64,000 nucleotides of DNA from Aquimarina sp. Aq107 (GTDB lineage Bacteria; Bacteroidota; Bacteroidia; Flavobacteriales; Flavobacteriaceae): positions 1,198,001 through 1,262,000 of the forward strand of contig NZ_OX030782.1 in the NCBI RefSeq assembly GCF_943733665.1. The letters are read 5' to 3'. Positions 44,471 to 52,642 of the stretch are shown in pieces (position 1 is the first letter of the stretch; each line of letters starts with the position of its first letter). The translations under genes were made by a program, and so were the position numbers. The notes beneath the pieces were generated by a model. That model was not told the DNA's origin. It was given only the letters and a program-made list of their open reading frames with translations, and made no database searches.

Positions 44471-45061
44471 ATGATATTCGAAGTACTACAAATTATTACA
44501 GAAGAAGTCAATAATTTTTTCAATATAGAGATCGAAGAAAAACCAGTCTCATTAGATAACATAGCTTTTATAGAATCAGAAACTAATGATAATCAAAATA
44601 CTAGTAATAATGTAGTACTATCATTATTACATACTGAAGAGGAAGCTACATTAAAAAATATACTGAATCACCAAATAGAAGGAACTAAGGTTGTGTATAA
44701 AAACAATAAAGTTCACCTGAATCTATATATAATGTTCTCTACTAATAGAAGTGATTATACAGAGTCTCTAAAAAGTTTGTCAAAAATTATCGAGTTTTTT
44801 CAATCAAAAAGAATTTTTACTCAAAGCAATACCATTTTTGATAGAGAAGTAGATGGAATGGATAAAATTAAAGATTTCAGGTTTACAGTAGAACTCTTTA
44901 GTCCATCCTTCGAAGAGATGAATTTTATATGGGGAACACTGGGAGGAAAACAATATCCTTCAGTAATATATAAAGTAAGTGTTTTAGAAATCGAAAGAGA
45001 TGTTACCCAATCAGAAGGAAGTTTAATTACCGAAATAAACGGAAGCTTAAATCATAAGTAA
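44471..45061 (+). CDS. eCIS tail-terminator/cap protein, DUF4255 (Pvc16/Afp16-like)
   Basis: The 196-residue protein has the DUF4255/Pvc16 N-terminal fold: MIFEVLQIITEEVNNFF at the start, NNVVLSLLHTEEEATLKN in the middle, YIMFSTNRSDYTESLKSLSKIIEFFQSKRIFT, and WGTLGGKQYPSVIYKVSVLEI at the end. In PVC, Afp and related systems it caps the distal end of the sheath and tube and sets where polymerisation stops. Here it is the first gene of the eCIS operon, whereas in PVC it is the last of the structural set. The next gene starts immediately after its stop. Confidence 0.92.
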   Translation: MIFEVLQIITEEVNNFFNIEIEEKPVSLDNIAFIESETNDNQNTSNNVVLSLLHTEEEATLKNILNHQIEGTKVVYKNNKVHLNLYIMFSTNRSDYTESLKSLSKIIEFFQSKRIFTQSNTIFDREVDGMDKIKDFRFTVELFSPSFEEMNFIWGTLGGKQYPSVIYKVSVLEIERDVTQSEGSLITEINGSLNHK

Positions 45062-46072
45062 ATGGCATTTAGAACACTATATAAAACATTATTTAATATA
45101 GAGATACATCACTCTTATTTTCTGGATGACGGATTATCACCTTATATATCCATGAATGATGATGAAAAAAGAATTCAACTTAAAAAATATAATTTTTTGG
45201 ATTACATCAATGTGATTCCTACCTACGCTACTCAGGCGATTTTAGGAAATCATAAGTTAGTCTTGAGAAAAGGTCTGGATGGTTTCAGGGTGTTGAGCAG
45301 TGTTATTGAAGAAAACGATAGGTTTAAATCACTTAGATTTTTAGAAAATGATCTGAAGCTTACTTTTTTAGTATATGTCAAAGATTACTTATTTGATAAT
45401 TATACTGAGCTTTCAAAAGCAGATAATAGACTTTACTACTTTTCTAATAGTAAACCAATCACAGAGGCGGATCCCTATTCATATATTCCTCTAGGTTCAT
45501 CAAATGATCTTATTACTGATGAATTTTTATTGACAGAAGAAAGTACCCGACAATTATGGTTCGACCTTGAACAGGATAATATCAGAGCAGAAATAAAGAA
45601 GCGATTAGATCTGATTGCAGAACTTGAGAATGATGATGTTTTAACAGATGAAGGAAAACAGATAATAGATCAATCCGTTCAAAAAGATCGAGGTAAAGGG
45701 TTATTAGGAATTATTGAGTTACAAATGATAGGTGATAATAATATGGATATCATTGAGATTGATAACACAGACCCTAATGATATCAAAAGTTTTTTATTAG
45801 ATCCTACTCCAACATACAAGCTGCATTTCGAAAATAGAAAGACTATCTGGAAGTATATCAAAAAATCTGATGAGAACGAGTTGGAAACTTCTTCGGTAAA
45901 ACCCTTAACCAGAAATGGTTTCATAGAAATTGATCCGGATACTGATTTCACTGGGCCATTGCCGGTGGATATAGATAAATACATTTTTCCAAACCCTACG
46001 GCTAATATCGTAAAACAAACAACAGACGTAAACACAAATATAACAACAACATATTCTGAAATTTTTATTTAA
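45062..46072 (+). CDS. Unknown protein of the eCIS operon between terminator and sheath
   Basis: The 336-residue soluble protein begins MAFRTLYKTLFNIEIHHSYFLDDG. It has a beta-rich first half (KLVLRKGLDGFRVLSSVIEEN), a central helix-rich acidic segment, and a C-terminal tail with FPNPTANIVKQTTDVNTNITTTYSEIFI. I recognise it as a kind of protein seen between DUF4255 and sheath genes in Bacteroidota eCIS loci, but its role is not known to me. Position suggests a cap-adaptor or distal-end component. It starts directly after the DUF4255 stop, and the sheath begins 15 bp later. Confidence 0.7.
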   Translation: MAFRTLYKTLFNIEIHHSYFLDDGLSPYISMNDDEKRIQLKKYNFLDYINVIPTYATQAILGNHKLVLRKGLDGFRVLSSVIEENDRFKSLRFLENDLKLTFLVYVKDYLFDNYTELSKADNRLYYFSNSKPITEADPYSYIPLGSSNDLITDEFLLTEESTRQLWFDLEQDNIRAEIKKRLDLIAELENDDVLTDEGKQIIDQSVQKDRGKGLLGIIELQMIGDNNMDIIEIDNTDPNDIKSFLLDPTPTYKLHFENRKTIWKYIKKSDENELETSSVKPLTRNGFIEIDPDTDFTGPLPVDIDKYIFPNPTANIVKQTTDVNTNITTTYSEIFI

Positions 46073-46087
46073 AAAACAATTAAAATT

Positions 46088-48232
46088 ATGGCAACTACGT
46101 ACAAAACACCAGGGGTCTATATCGAGGAGATTGTAAAATTTCCTCCTTCGGTAGCCCAAGTAGAAACGGCAATACCAGCTTTTATTGGATATACAGAGAA
46201 AGCTACTAATAAAATCAAAGGAGATTTAAAAGACATTCCAACTCGAATCACCTCTATGCTGGACTATGAAACGTTTTTTGGTTTTGCAAAACCAGAAACA
46301 ACTATCAATGTTACGATCACTGATGAGGTAGTAAATGGAGTGATAGAAAGTTCTATAGTGGTGGATCAACCGACTAGCAAACAACCTTTTTTGATGTATT
46401 ATTCTATGCAAATGTATTTTGCTAATGGAGGAGGACCATGTTACATAGTTTCTGTTGGGAGATATGGAGAAGATAAGTATTTAGATACAGATGATTCTCA
46501 AGTAATGGGGATCAATAATGAACAATCTTTAAAAGCCGGCTTAGACGAATTAAGAAAGGTTGATGAGCCTACATTAATTCTCTTTCCTGATTTAACTCGT
46601 GTTTCATCAATAAACAAGACTGCTTTTTATGGTTTGTATAACGATGCATTAACTCAGTGTAAAGATTTACAAGATAGGTTTACTATTATAGATCCTTTAA
46701 ACTATGATGGGACAAGTCCTACAGATACTAACATTGATGATTTAAGAGATGAAATTAGTTCGGATAAGGATCAAATAAAATATGGAGCGGCTTACTATCC
46801 ATTTTTAGAAACTATTTTGGATTATAAGATTGATGAGGATAAAATAACTATCAAACATTTTAATGAAAATGATCCGCAGGCTCAGGTAGTCATTACAGAA
46901 AATTTGGCAAATATTGATATTGCTGCTTCGGTAGAAGAAATTGTAAATGAAACAGGAAGTTTTGGTACTACTTTCGAAGGTAGTTTAGTTACAGCTCTTG
47001 AATTTCTTTATGATGCTACTGATGGGTTTAATTTAGGTGCTGCTGACGATGCAGATAAAGATTATTCTGCTCCAAGGCCACTAACCTTATACAATAACTT
47101 AAAAACGTTACTATCTCATTTAGAGAGTTTGATTCAGCTTAAGTCGGATACAGATATAGAAGCAAATGCAGCGATATCTGCCTTATCAGATGAGGTTCCT
47201 GCATTAAATGCTGATATAACCGCTATTGAATCGGCATTGGCAAATTTTGACAACCTTTTTGTAAATGATGATACCATAGAACCAGTTTATAAAGCTTTAA
47301 AGAAATTAAATGATAATCTTAAAAAGAATATAGATGAAGCGAACGAAACTAAAATCCAAAATCTAATTGATAGTAATACATCAAATGTTTTAGATGAAAT
47401 AGAAAAACTAATTACCGTGGCAGATGTATCAGCACCAGCGGATACAGATACTACATTATTTGATGCTATAGTTACCAATTGGGAAACATTAAGAGATGCT
47501 ATTATTGATAATACTCCTGATGATGGAATACTAGAAGATATTAGTCAAGATACTAATAATGGTAAACTACACGGGAGAACATTATCATCGATTGAGCAAT
47601 TAGATAACGCAACATACAATACAATTTTAACAGCGATTGGTAACCTTCCTATGGAATTACCACCTAGTAGTGCAATGGCAGGAGTTTATGCACGTGTAGA
47701 TTCTGATCGAGGAGTATGGAAAGCACCTGCTAATGTAAGTCTTAATTATGTGATCAAACCTACAGTAAAAGTAACCAACGTACAACAAGATGGTTTAAAT
47801 GTAGATACTACAGCAGGTAAATCGATCAATGCGATCAGAACCTTTACCGGAAAAGGAACTTTGGTTTGGGGAGCAAGAACATTGGCAGGAAACGATAAAG
47901 AATGGAGGTATGTGCCAGTAAGAAGGTTCTTTAATATGGCAGAAGAATCTATCAAAAAGGCTACAGAACAATTTGTTTTCGAACCAAATGATATGAATAC
48001 CTGGGTTCGAGTAAAAGCGATGATCAATAACTTCTTAACACTACAATGGAGAGCAGGAGCATTGGCAGGACCAACACCTGATAAAGCTTTTTACGTAAAC
48101 GTTGGGCTTGGAGAAACTATGACTGCAAATGATATCCTTGATGGAAATATGATTATCGAAATAGGTATGGCAGTAGTACGTCCAGCAGAATTTATCATTC
48201 TAAAATTCTCCCATAAAATGCAAGAGGCATAA
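46088..48232 (+). CDS. eCIS contractile sheath protein with a large internal insertion
   Basis: This single sheath gene of 714 residues stands where PVC has three. The sheath hallmarks are TYKTPGVYIEEI at the N-terminus, AIPAFIGYTEKA, AAYYPFLETIL near residue 232, LPPSSAMAGVYARVDSDRGVWKAPANVSL (524-553), and a C-terminal segment NTWVRVKAMINNFLTLQWRAGALAGP with a FYVNVGL strand. Between residues 250 and 520 lies about 270 residues of acidic, helix-forming and Thr/Asp-rich sequence, which normal sheaths lack. That insert probably protrudes outward on the assembled particle. The domain order is otherwise intact. Confidence 0.93.
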   Translation: MATTYKTPGVYIEEIVKFPPSVAQVETAIPAFIGYTEKATNKIKGDLKDIPTRITSMLDYETFFGFAKPETTINVTITDEVVNGVIESSIVVDQPTSKQPFLMYYSMQMYFANGGGPCYIVSVGRYGEDKYLDTDDSQVMGINNEQSLKAGLDELRKVDEPTLILFPDLTRVSSINKTAFYGLYNDALTQCKDLQDRFTIIDPLNYDGTSPTDTNIDDLRDEISSDKDQIKYGAAYYPFLETILDYKIDEDKITIKHFNENDPQAQVVITENLANIDIAASVEEIVNETGSFGTTFEGSLVTALEFLYDATDGFNLGAADDADKDYSAPRPLTLYNNLKTLLSHLESLIQLKSDTDIEANAAISALSDEVPALNADITAIESALANFDNLFVNDDTIEPVYKALKKLNDNLKKNIDEANETKIQNLIDSNTSNVLDEIEKLITVADVSAPADTDTTLFDAIVTNWETLRDAIIDNTPDDGILEDISQDTNNGKLHGRTLSSIEQLDNATYNTILTAIGNLPMELPPSSAMAGVYARVDSDRGVWKAPANVSLNYVIKPTVKVTNVQQDGLNVDTTAGKSINAIRTFTGKGTLVWGARTLAGNDKEWRYVPVRRFFNMAEESIKKATEQFVFEPNDMNTWVRVKAMINNFLTLQWRAGALAGPTPDKAFYVNVGLGETMTANDILDGNMIIEIGMAVVRPAEFIILKFSHKMQEA

Positions 48233-48288
48233 TCTGGATATTAAATAGAAAATAACAATAAAAATAAACAATAAAACATATAGAAATC

Positions 48289-48735
48289 ATGGCAGAATAT
48301 CCATTACCAAAGTTTCATTTTAAAGTAACAATTGGCGGTGATACCGAATTAAATTGTACAGAAGTATCAGGATTAGATTTTGAAACCGAAGTTATAGAAT
48401 ACAGAGGTGGAGCAGACAATGATTATTTTAAGAAGAAACAACCAGGAATGACCAAGTTTGCTAACATTTCCATTAAGAGAGGAACTTTTGCTTCTACAAA
48501 AGGTCAGTTCTACGATATGTGGAAGAAAAATGTATTTTTTCAGGAAGGAGAAGAACAATATAGGAGTGATCTTACTATCAGTTTACTGGATGAAAAACAC
48601 GAACCTATTGTTACCTGGGAGGCATCGGATGCTTGGTTGTTAAAAATCCAATCTACAGATCTTAAAGCGGACGGTAACGAGATCGCAATAGAATCGGCAG
48701 AATTTGTAATCAACAGTCTTAAACTAGCTTCATAA
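48289..48735 (+). CDS. eCIS inner tube protein 1 (Pvc1/Hcp-like fold)
   Basis: The 148-residue protein has the tube signature of phage-type and eCIS tubes: PLPKFHFKVTIGGDTELNCTEVSGLDFETEVIEYRGG, KPGM-type spacing in KKQPGMTKFANISIKRG, then FQEGEEQYRSDLTISLLDEKHEPIVTWEASDAW. Stacked rings of it form the inner tube through which cargo is carried. Its stop and the next gene's start overlap (TAATG). It is a paralogue of the next gene. Confidence 0.95.
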   Translation: MAEYPLPKFHFKVTIGGDTELNCTEVSGLDFETEVIEYRGGADNDYFKKKQPGMTKFANISIKRGTFASTKGQFYDMWKKNVFFQEGEEQYRSDLTISLLDEKHEPIVTWEASDAWLLKIQSTDLKADGNEIAIESAEFVINSLKLAS

Positions 48736-49178
48736 TGGCTACCTATTATCCACCCGTAGGGTTCCACTTCAGTGTAGAATTCACAGAATTATCAACCAGT
48801 GAAAAAGATCATCAGTTCCAGTCCGTATCAGGATTAACAGTTGATATCGAAACTGAAGAAATTACTGAGGGTGGAGAAAATAGATTCAAACATAAAATTC
48901 CGGTAAGAACTAAATATCCAAACCTGGTTCTTAAGCGAGGATTACTTGTAGATTCTAAGGTTGTAGACTGGTGTAAGAAAGCCGTTGAGAATTTTGATTT
49001 CGAACCCATTAATCTAATTGTCAAATTATTAAACGAAAAGCATGAGCCACTTCTATCTTGGAATATCGTTCATGCCTATCCGATAAAATGGTCAATTGCA
49101 GATTTTAATGCAGAAGAGAGTAAGGTGGTTATTGAAACCATTGAACTCGTGTATAACTATTATAATACCATAACCTAA
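48735..49178 (+). CDS. eCIS inner tube protein 2 (Pvc5-like tube initiator)
   Basis: The 147-residue paralogue of the preceding tube protein begins YYPPVGFHFSVEFTELSTSEKDHQFQSVSGLTVDIETEE. It shares the KRG, LLNEKHEPLLSWN and C-terminal strand features. In PVC and Afp the second tube protein forms the first rings on the baseplate. It is shorter on acidic residues than its partner. It starts in the TAATG overlap and the DUF5908 gene begins 3 bp after its stop. Confidence 0.93.
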   Translation: MATYYPPVGFHFSVEFTELSTSEKDHQFQSVSGLTVDIETEEITEGGENRFKHKIPVRTKYPNLVLKRGLLVDSKVVDWCKKAVENFDFEPINLIVKLLNEKHEPLLSWNIVHAYPIKWSIADFNAEESKVVIETIELVYNYYNTIT

Positions 49179-49180
49179 AA

Positions 49181-49351
49181 ATGGGAACCATAGAAATAAA
49201 AGAATTACACATTAAAATTAATGTAGATAATAATAAAAAAGAATCCGATAGTACAGCAGGTAAAAAAGCAGGAGGAGCTAATAAAGATATCATTATCGCA
49301 GAGTGTGTAGAACAAATTATGGAAATCATTGCTAAACAAACGGAAAGGTAA
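49181..49351 (+). CDS. eCIS small DUF5908-type protein (Pvc6-like)
   Basis: The 56-residue frame begins ATG 49181 and ends TAA 49349-49351, filling the gap between the tube and LysM genes. It starts MGTIEIKELHIKINVD and has a polar Lys/Asp middle and a C-terminal helix (IIIAECVEQIMEIIAKQTER). This matches the small protein of eCIS operons that sits between tube 2 and the LysM protein (DUF5908, Pvc6 position). Its role is unknown; length and position are the basis. Confidence 0.85.
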   Translation: MGTIEIKELHIKINVDNNKKESDSTAGKKAGGANKDIIIAECVEQIMEIIAKQTER

Positions 49352-49353
49352 TC

Positions 49354-50079
49354 ATGAGTACTGGAGAATTAACAAAACTAAAAGTAGTAGCTTATAGTGA
49401 CCCTCAGTTTAATAATGAGGTGGCAGACGGTGAATTTATTACTTTACTTAATCCAGAGAAGTATACTTTTAACTATAAGATTGAGCAAAACGAAGATCAA
49501 GCTTCAGGTACCAGTGATTTATCTCCGAGGTTCAATAAAAAACTTCCAGAAAATCTTGTATTAGAATTTCTTTTTGATCGTTCTGGAGTATTAGTTCATT
49601 ATGGAGGTGACCCCAATAGTACGGAAGATAATAAAGTGTTAAAGGATGAAGGAGAAGGGATTATAGATGATATCGAAAAATTTAAAAAGGTAATACTCGA
49701 TTATAACGGAGAAGAACATGAACCTAATTATGTGATGATCTCCTGGGGAGCATTACTTTTTAAAGGGAAACTTACTGAGATGAGTATCGAGTTTAAGCTA
49801 TTTAAACCAGACGGTACACCAATTAGAGCAGTTGCAAAAGGTACATTCCAAGGGTTTGTAGAAGATGATTTACGCGTAGCAAGAGAAAATAATCAATCTC
49901 CAGATTTAACACATTTACGAATCGTAAAAGAAGGAGATACACTGCCACTAATGTCACATCGTATTTATGGAGATTCTAAATACTATCTAGAGGTGGCAAA
50001 AGTAAATCAGCTTACATCATTTAGAAAATTGGAAGTAGGAAAAGAAATTTTCTTTCCACCCATAGAAAAAATCTCGTAA
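49354..50079 (+). CDS. eCIS LysM-domain tube/baseplate adaptor (Pvc7/Afp7-like)
   Basis: The 241-residue protein carries a LysM domain at the C-terminus (LRIVKEGDTLPLMSHRIYGDSKYYLEVAKVNQLTSFRKLEVGKEIFFPPI). The N-terminal domain (FITLLNPEKYTFNYKIEQNEDQ, LVLEFLFDRSGVL, EEHEPNYVMISWGALLFKGKLTEMSIEFKLFKPDGTPIRAVAKGTF) is typical of the gp53-like connectors that link baseplate and tube. It overlaps the operon order tube, DUF5908, LysM, spike exactly as in PVC. Confidence 0.94.
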   Translation: MSTGELTKLKVVAYSDPQFNNEVADGEFITLLNPEKYTFNYKIEQNEDQASGTSDLSPRFNKKLPENLVLEFLFDRSGVLVHYGGDPNSTEDNKVLKDEGEGIIDDIEKFKKVILDYNGEEHEPNYVMISWGALLFKGKLTEMSIEFKLFKPDGTPIRAVAKGTFQGFVEDDLRVARENNQSPDLTHLRIVKEGDTLPLMSHRIYGDSKYYLEVAKVNQLTSFRKLEVGKEIFFPPIEKIS

Positions 50080-50081
50080 TC

Positions 50082-51827
50082 ATGGCAGAAGGTAGCGTTA
50101 TACAGACTTCAAAAAGTGCAGATTTAGTTACTACTAAAATACTGATAGGTGGTCAGGAATTATCTAAGAAGTATCAAGTAAAAACAATAATTGTAGAAAA
50201 AGAAGTCAATAGAATCTCAACCGCTAAGATCATTCTTATCGATGGAGAACCAGCAAAACAAGATTTTGAATTAAGTAATGAAGAACTTCTTATTCCCGGA
50301 GCAGAAATCGAAATCACAGCGGGATATCATTCTGACGAAGAATCAATATTCAAAGGGATTGTGATCAAACATAATATCAAAATCAAAACGAATGGTTCTT
50401 ACTTGATTCTGGAATGTAAAGATGAAGCCGTAAAACTTACAATAGGTAGAAAAAGTAAATATTTCTATGAAAATAAAGATAGCGGTATTATCGAAGAGAT
50501 TATCGATACTTACGGAATTGACAAAGAAGTAGAAGCTACAAATCATGAGCATAAAGAACTTGTGCAGTATAATATTTCGGATTGGGATTTTATAGTAAGT
50601 AGAGCACAAGCTAATGGTAAACTGTGTTTTGTAGATGAAGGAAAACTTACCATCAAAAAACCTGATTTTAGTGCGGAACCTACAGAGACAGTAACTTTTG
50701 GAACTACGATTCTGGATTTGGATGCAGAAATAGATGCAAGACATCAGATTGATAAAGTTACTTCTTATAGTTGGAACTATGCAGATCAGGAAATTGTAGA
50801 AGCAGAAGGAGCAGATCCAGGAGTAAGTCTAAACGGTAACCTAGCACCATCTGATTTGTCATCTGTGATAGCCTTAGAAAATCTAGAACTAAGACACGGA
50901 GGAACACTTTCTACTGCAGAATTACAGGACTGGAGTGATGCCAAATGGATGTTTCAACAATTGTCCAAAATAAGAGGAAGAGTAAAGTTTCAAGGAATTC
51001 CTGCAGCAAAGCCAGGAGTTATTTTGAATCTTCAAGGAGTTGGAGATCGGTTTAATGGGAAGATATATGTGACCGGAGTTAGTCATCAGATATCTGAAGG
51101 AAACTGGACTGTTGATGCGCAATTTGGTATAAACCCGAAATGGTTTTCTGAAACATATGAAATCAATGCAATGCCAGCATCAGGACTATTATCCGCAATC
51201 TGTGGACTTCAAGTTGGAATTGTAAGCCAGTTAGAAGAAGATCCTGATGGAGAAGATCGAATTCTAGTACAAATTCCTATCGTCAATAGCGAAGAGCAGG
51301 GAATATGGTGCCGTGTTGCTTCTTTGGATGCAGGAGAAAACAGAGGAGCTTTTTTTAGACCAGAAATAGAAGATGAAGTAATTGTTGGATTTATCAATGA
51401 TGATCCTAATGATCCAGTAGTACTGGGGATGCTTCATAGTAGTGCTAAACCAGCTCCTATTACAGCAGCCGATGATAATCATGAGAAAGGTTTTATTACC
51501 AGAAGTGAAATGAAAATACTCTTTGATGATGATAAAAAATCAATAACCATTGAAACACCAGCAGGAAAAAAAATGGTATTAGACGAAGATGCAGGATCTA
51601 TTGTAATTGAAGATGATAACTCTAATGTCATTACTATCGACGATTCAGGTATAGCTATAGAAAGTGCAAGCGATATCAATATGACAGCTTCAGGCGATGT
51701 AAATATAGAAGGGACTAATGTAAACATTACTGCTAGTGCACAATTTAAAGCAGAAGGATCTGCAGGAGTCGAAATGTCTTCAAGTGCAACAGCAACGCTT
51801 AAAGGTTCTTTAGTACAAATAAATTAG
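50082..51827 (+). CDS. eCIS central spike, VgrG-like (Pvc8/Afp8-like)
   Basis: The 581-residue protein has the gp27-like domain (residues 1-365), an OB-fold gp5-like domain (about 375-470: GLQVGIVSQLEEDPDGEDRILVQIPIV...GIWCRVASLDAGENRGAFFRPEIEDEVIVGF) and a C-terminal beta-helix needle with repeated short strands (SASDINMTASGDVNIEGTNVNITASAQF). There is no lysozyme or extra cargo domain at the tip. It stands 2 bp after the LysM gene and is followed by the PAAR tip gene. Confidence 0.95.
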   Translation: MAEGSVIQTSKSADLVTTKILIGGQELSKKYQVKTIIVEKEVNRISTAKIILIDGEPAKQDFELSNEELLIPGAEIEITAGYHSDEESIFKGIVIKHNIKIKTNGSYLILECKDEAVKLTIGRKSKYFYENKDSGIIEEIIDTYGIDKEVEATNHEHKELVQYNISDWDFIVSRAQANGKLCFVDEGKLTIKKPDFSAEPTETVTFGTTILDLDAEIDARHQIDKVTSYSWNYADQEIVEAEGADPGVSLNGNLAPSDLSSVIALENLELRHGGTLSTAELQDWSDAKWMFQQLSKIRGRVKFQGIPAAKPGVILNLQGVGDRFNGKIYVTGVSHQISEGNWTVDAQFGINPKWFSETYEINAMPASGLLSAICGLQVGIVSQLEEDPDGEDRILVQIPIVNSEEQGIWCRVASLDAGENRGAFFRPEIEDEVIVGFINDDPNDPVVLGMLHSSAKPAPITAADDNHEKGFITRSEMKILFDDDKKSITIETPAGKKMVLDEDAGSIVIEDDNSNVITIDDSGIAIESASDINMTASGDVNIEGTNVNITASAQFKAEGSAGVEMSSSATATLKGSLVQIN

Positions 51828-51853
51828 AATAAACCATTATAAAACATAATAAG

Positions 51854-52141
51854 ATGCCACCAGCAGCAAGAATAACAGATATGCATGTATGTCCAATGGT
51901 AACAGGAGTTGTACCACATGTAGGAGGCCCAATACTTCCAGCAGGAGAACCAACAGTATTGATTGGAGGATTACCAGCAGCAAGAGTGGGTGATATGGCA
52001 ACCTGTGTGGGACCACCAGATACTATAATTGTAGGCTCTGGAACAGTGATGATTGGTGGTATGCCTGCGGCTAGATTAGGAGATAGTACATCACATGGAG
52101 GAACTATAGTCTTAGGTCTATCAACAGTGATGATAGGTTAA
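51854..52141 (+). CDS. eCIS PAAR-repeat spike tip (Pvc10/Afp10-like)
   Basis: The 95-residue protein consists of PAAR repeats (MPPAARITDMHVCP, GGLPAARVGDMATCVGP, GGMPAARLGDSTSHGG) that fold into a metal-stabilised cone on the VgrG-like spike. There is no extension carrying a toxin. In PVC the gp25-like gene precedes the PAAR gene; here the order is reversed. Confidence 0.95.
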   Translation: MPPAARITDMHVCPMVTGVVPHVGGPILPAGEPTVLIGGLPAARVGDMATCVGPPDTIIVGSGTVMIGGMPAARLGDSTSHGGTIVLGLSTVMIG

Positions 52142-52207
52142 AAATATTGAGTTAAGGCAAAAGGTTAGGAGAAATAAAAATAATATAAAAGGTTAATAAG
52201 AATAGCA

Positions 52208-52621
52208 ATGGGTACAAATACATCTTTTTTAGGAACAGGTTGGGGTTTTCCTCCAGAGTTTAGTAAAAAGGGAAAAGGAAGAGTAGAAATGCTCTCAGAT
52301 GAAGCAGATATCAAAAGCAGTCTAGAGATTCTATTGTCTACACGATTGGGCGAACGCATTATGGTACCTAATTATGGATGCAATCTGGATGAATTATTAT
52401 TTAAACCCTTAAACCTGACTTTAAAAACTTTTGTCAAAGAGTTAATTAAAAATGCCATTCTGTATTATGAACCCAGAATTGATCTTGAAAAGATAAATAT
52501 GGATCAGACAAATGAATTAGATGGAGAATTGTTGATCATTCTTGATTATAGAATTAGGGCAACTAATTCCAGAAGTAATCTGGTATTCCCTTTCTATAAA
52601 GAAGAAGGAACTAATATTTAA
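52208..52621 (+). CDS. eCIS baseplate gp25-like protein (Pvc9/Afp9-like)
   Basis: The 137-residue protein matches GPW/gp25 baseplate wedge proteins: FLGTGWGFPPEFSKKG at the start, DEADIKSSLEILLSTRLGERIMVPNYGCNLDELLFKPLN (conserved LSTRxGER and PxYG), and PRIDLEKINMDQTNELDGELLIILDYRIRATNSRSNLVFPFY at the end. It links the sheath's first ring to the baseplate wedge. It is 66 bp after the PAAR gene and 21 bp before the baseplate-J gene. Confidence 0.95.
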   Translation: MGTNTSFLGTGWGFPPEFSKKGKGRVEMLSDEADIKSSLEILLSTRLGERIMVPNYGCNLDELLFKPLNLTLKTFVKELIKNAILYYEPRIDLEKINMDQTNELDGELLIILDYRIRATNSRSNLVFPFYKEEGTNI

Positions 52622-52642
52622 AAAATATAAAAAGAAGTATTA

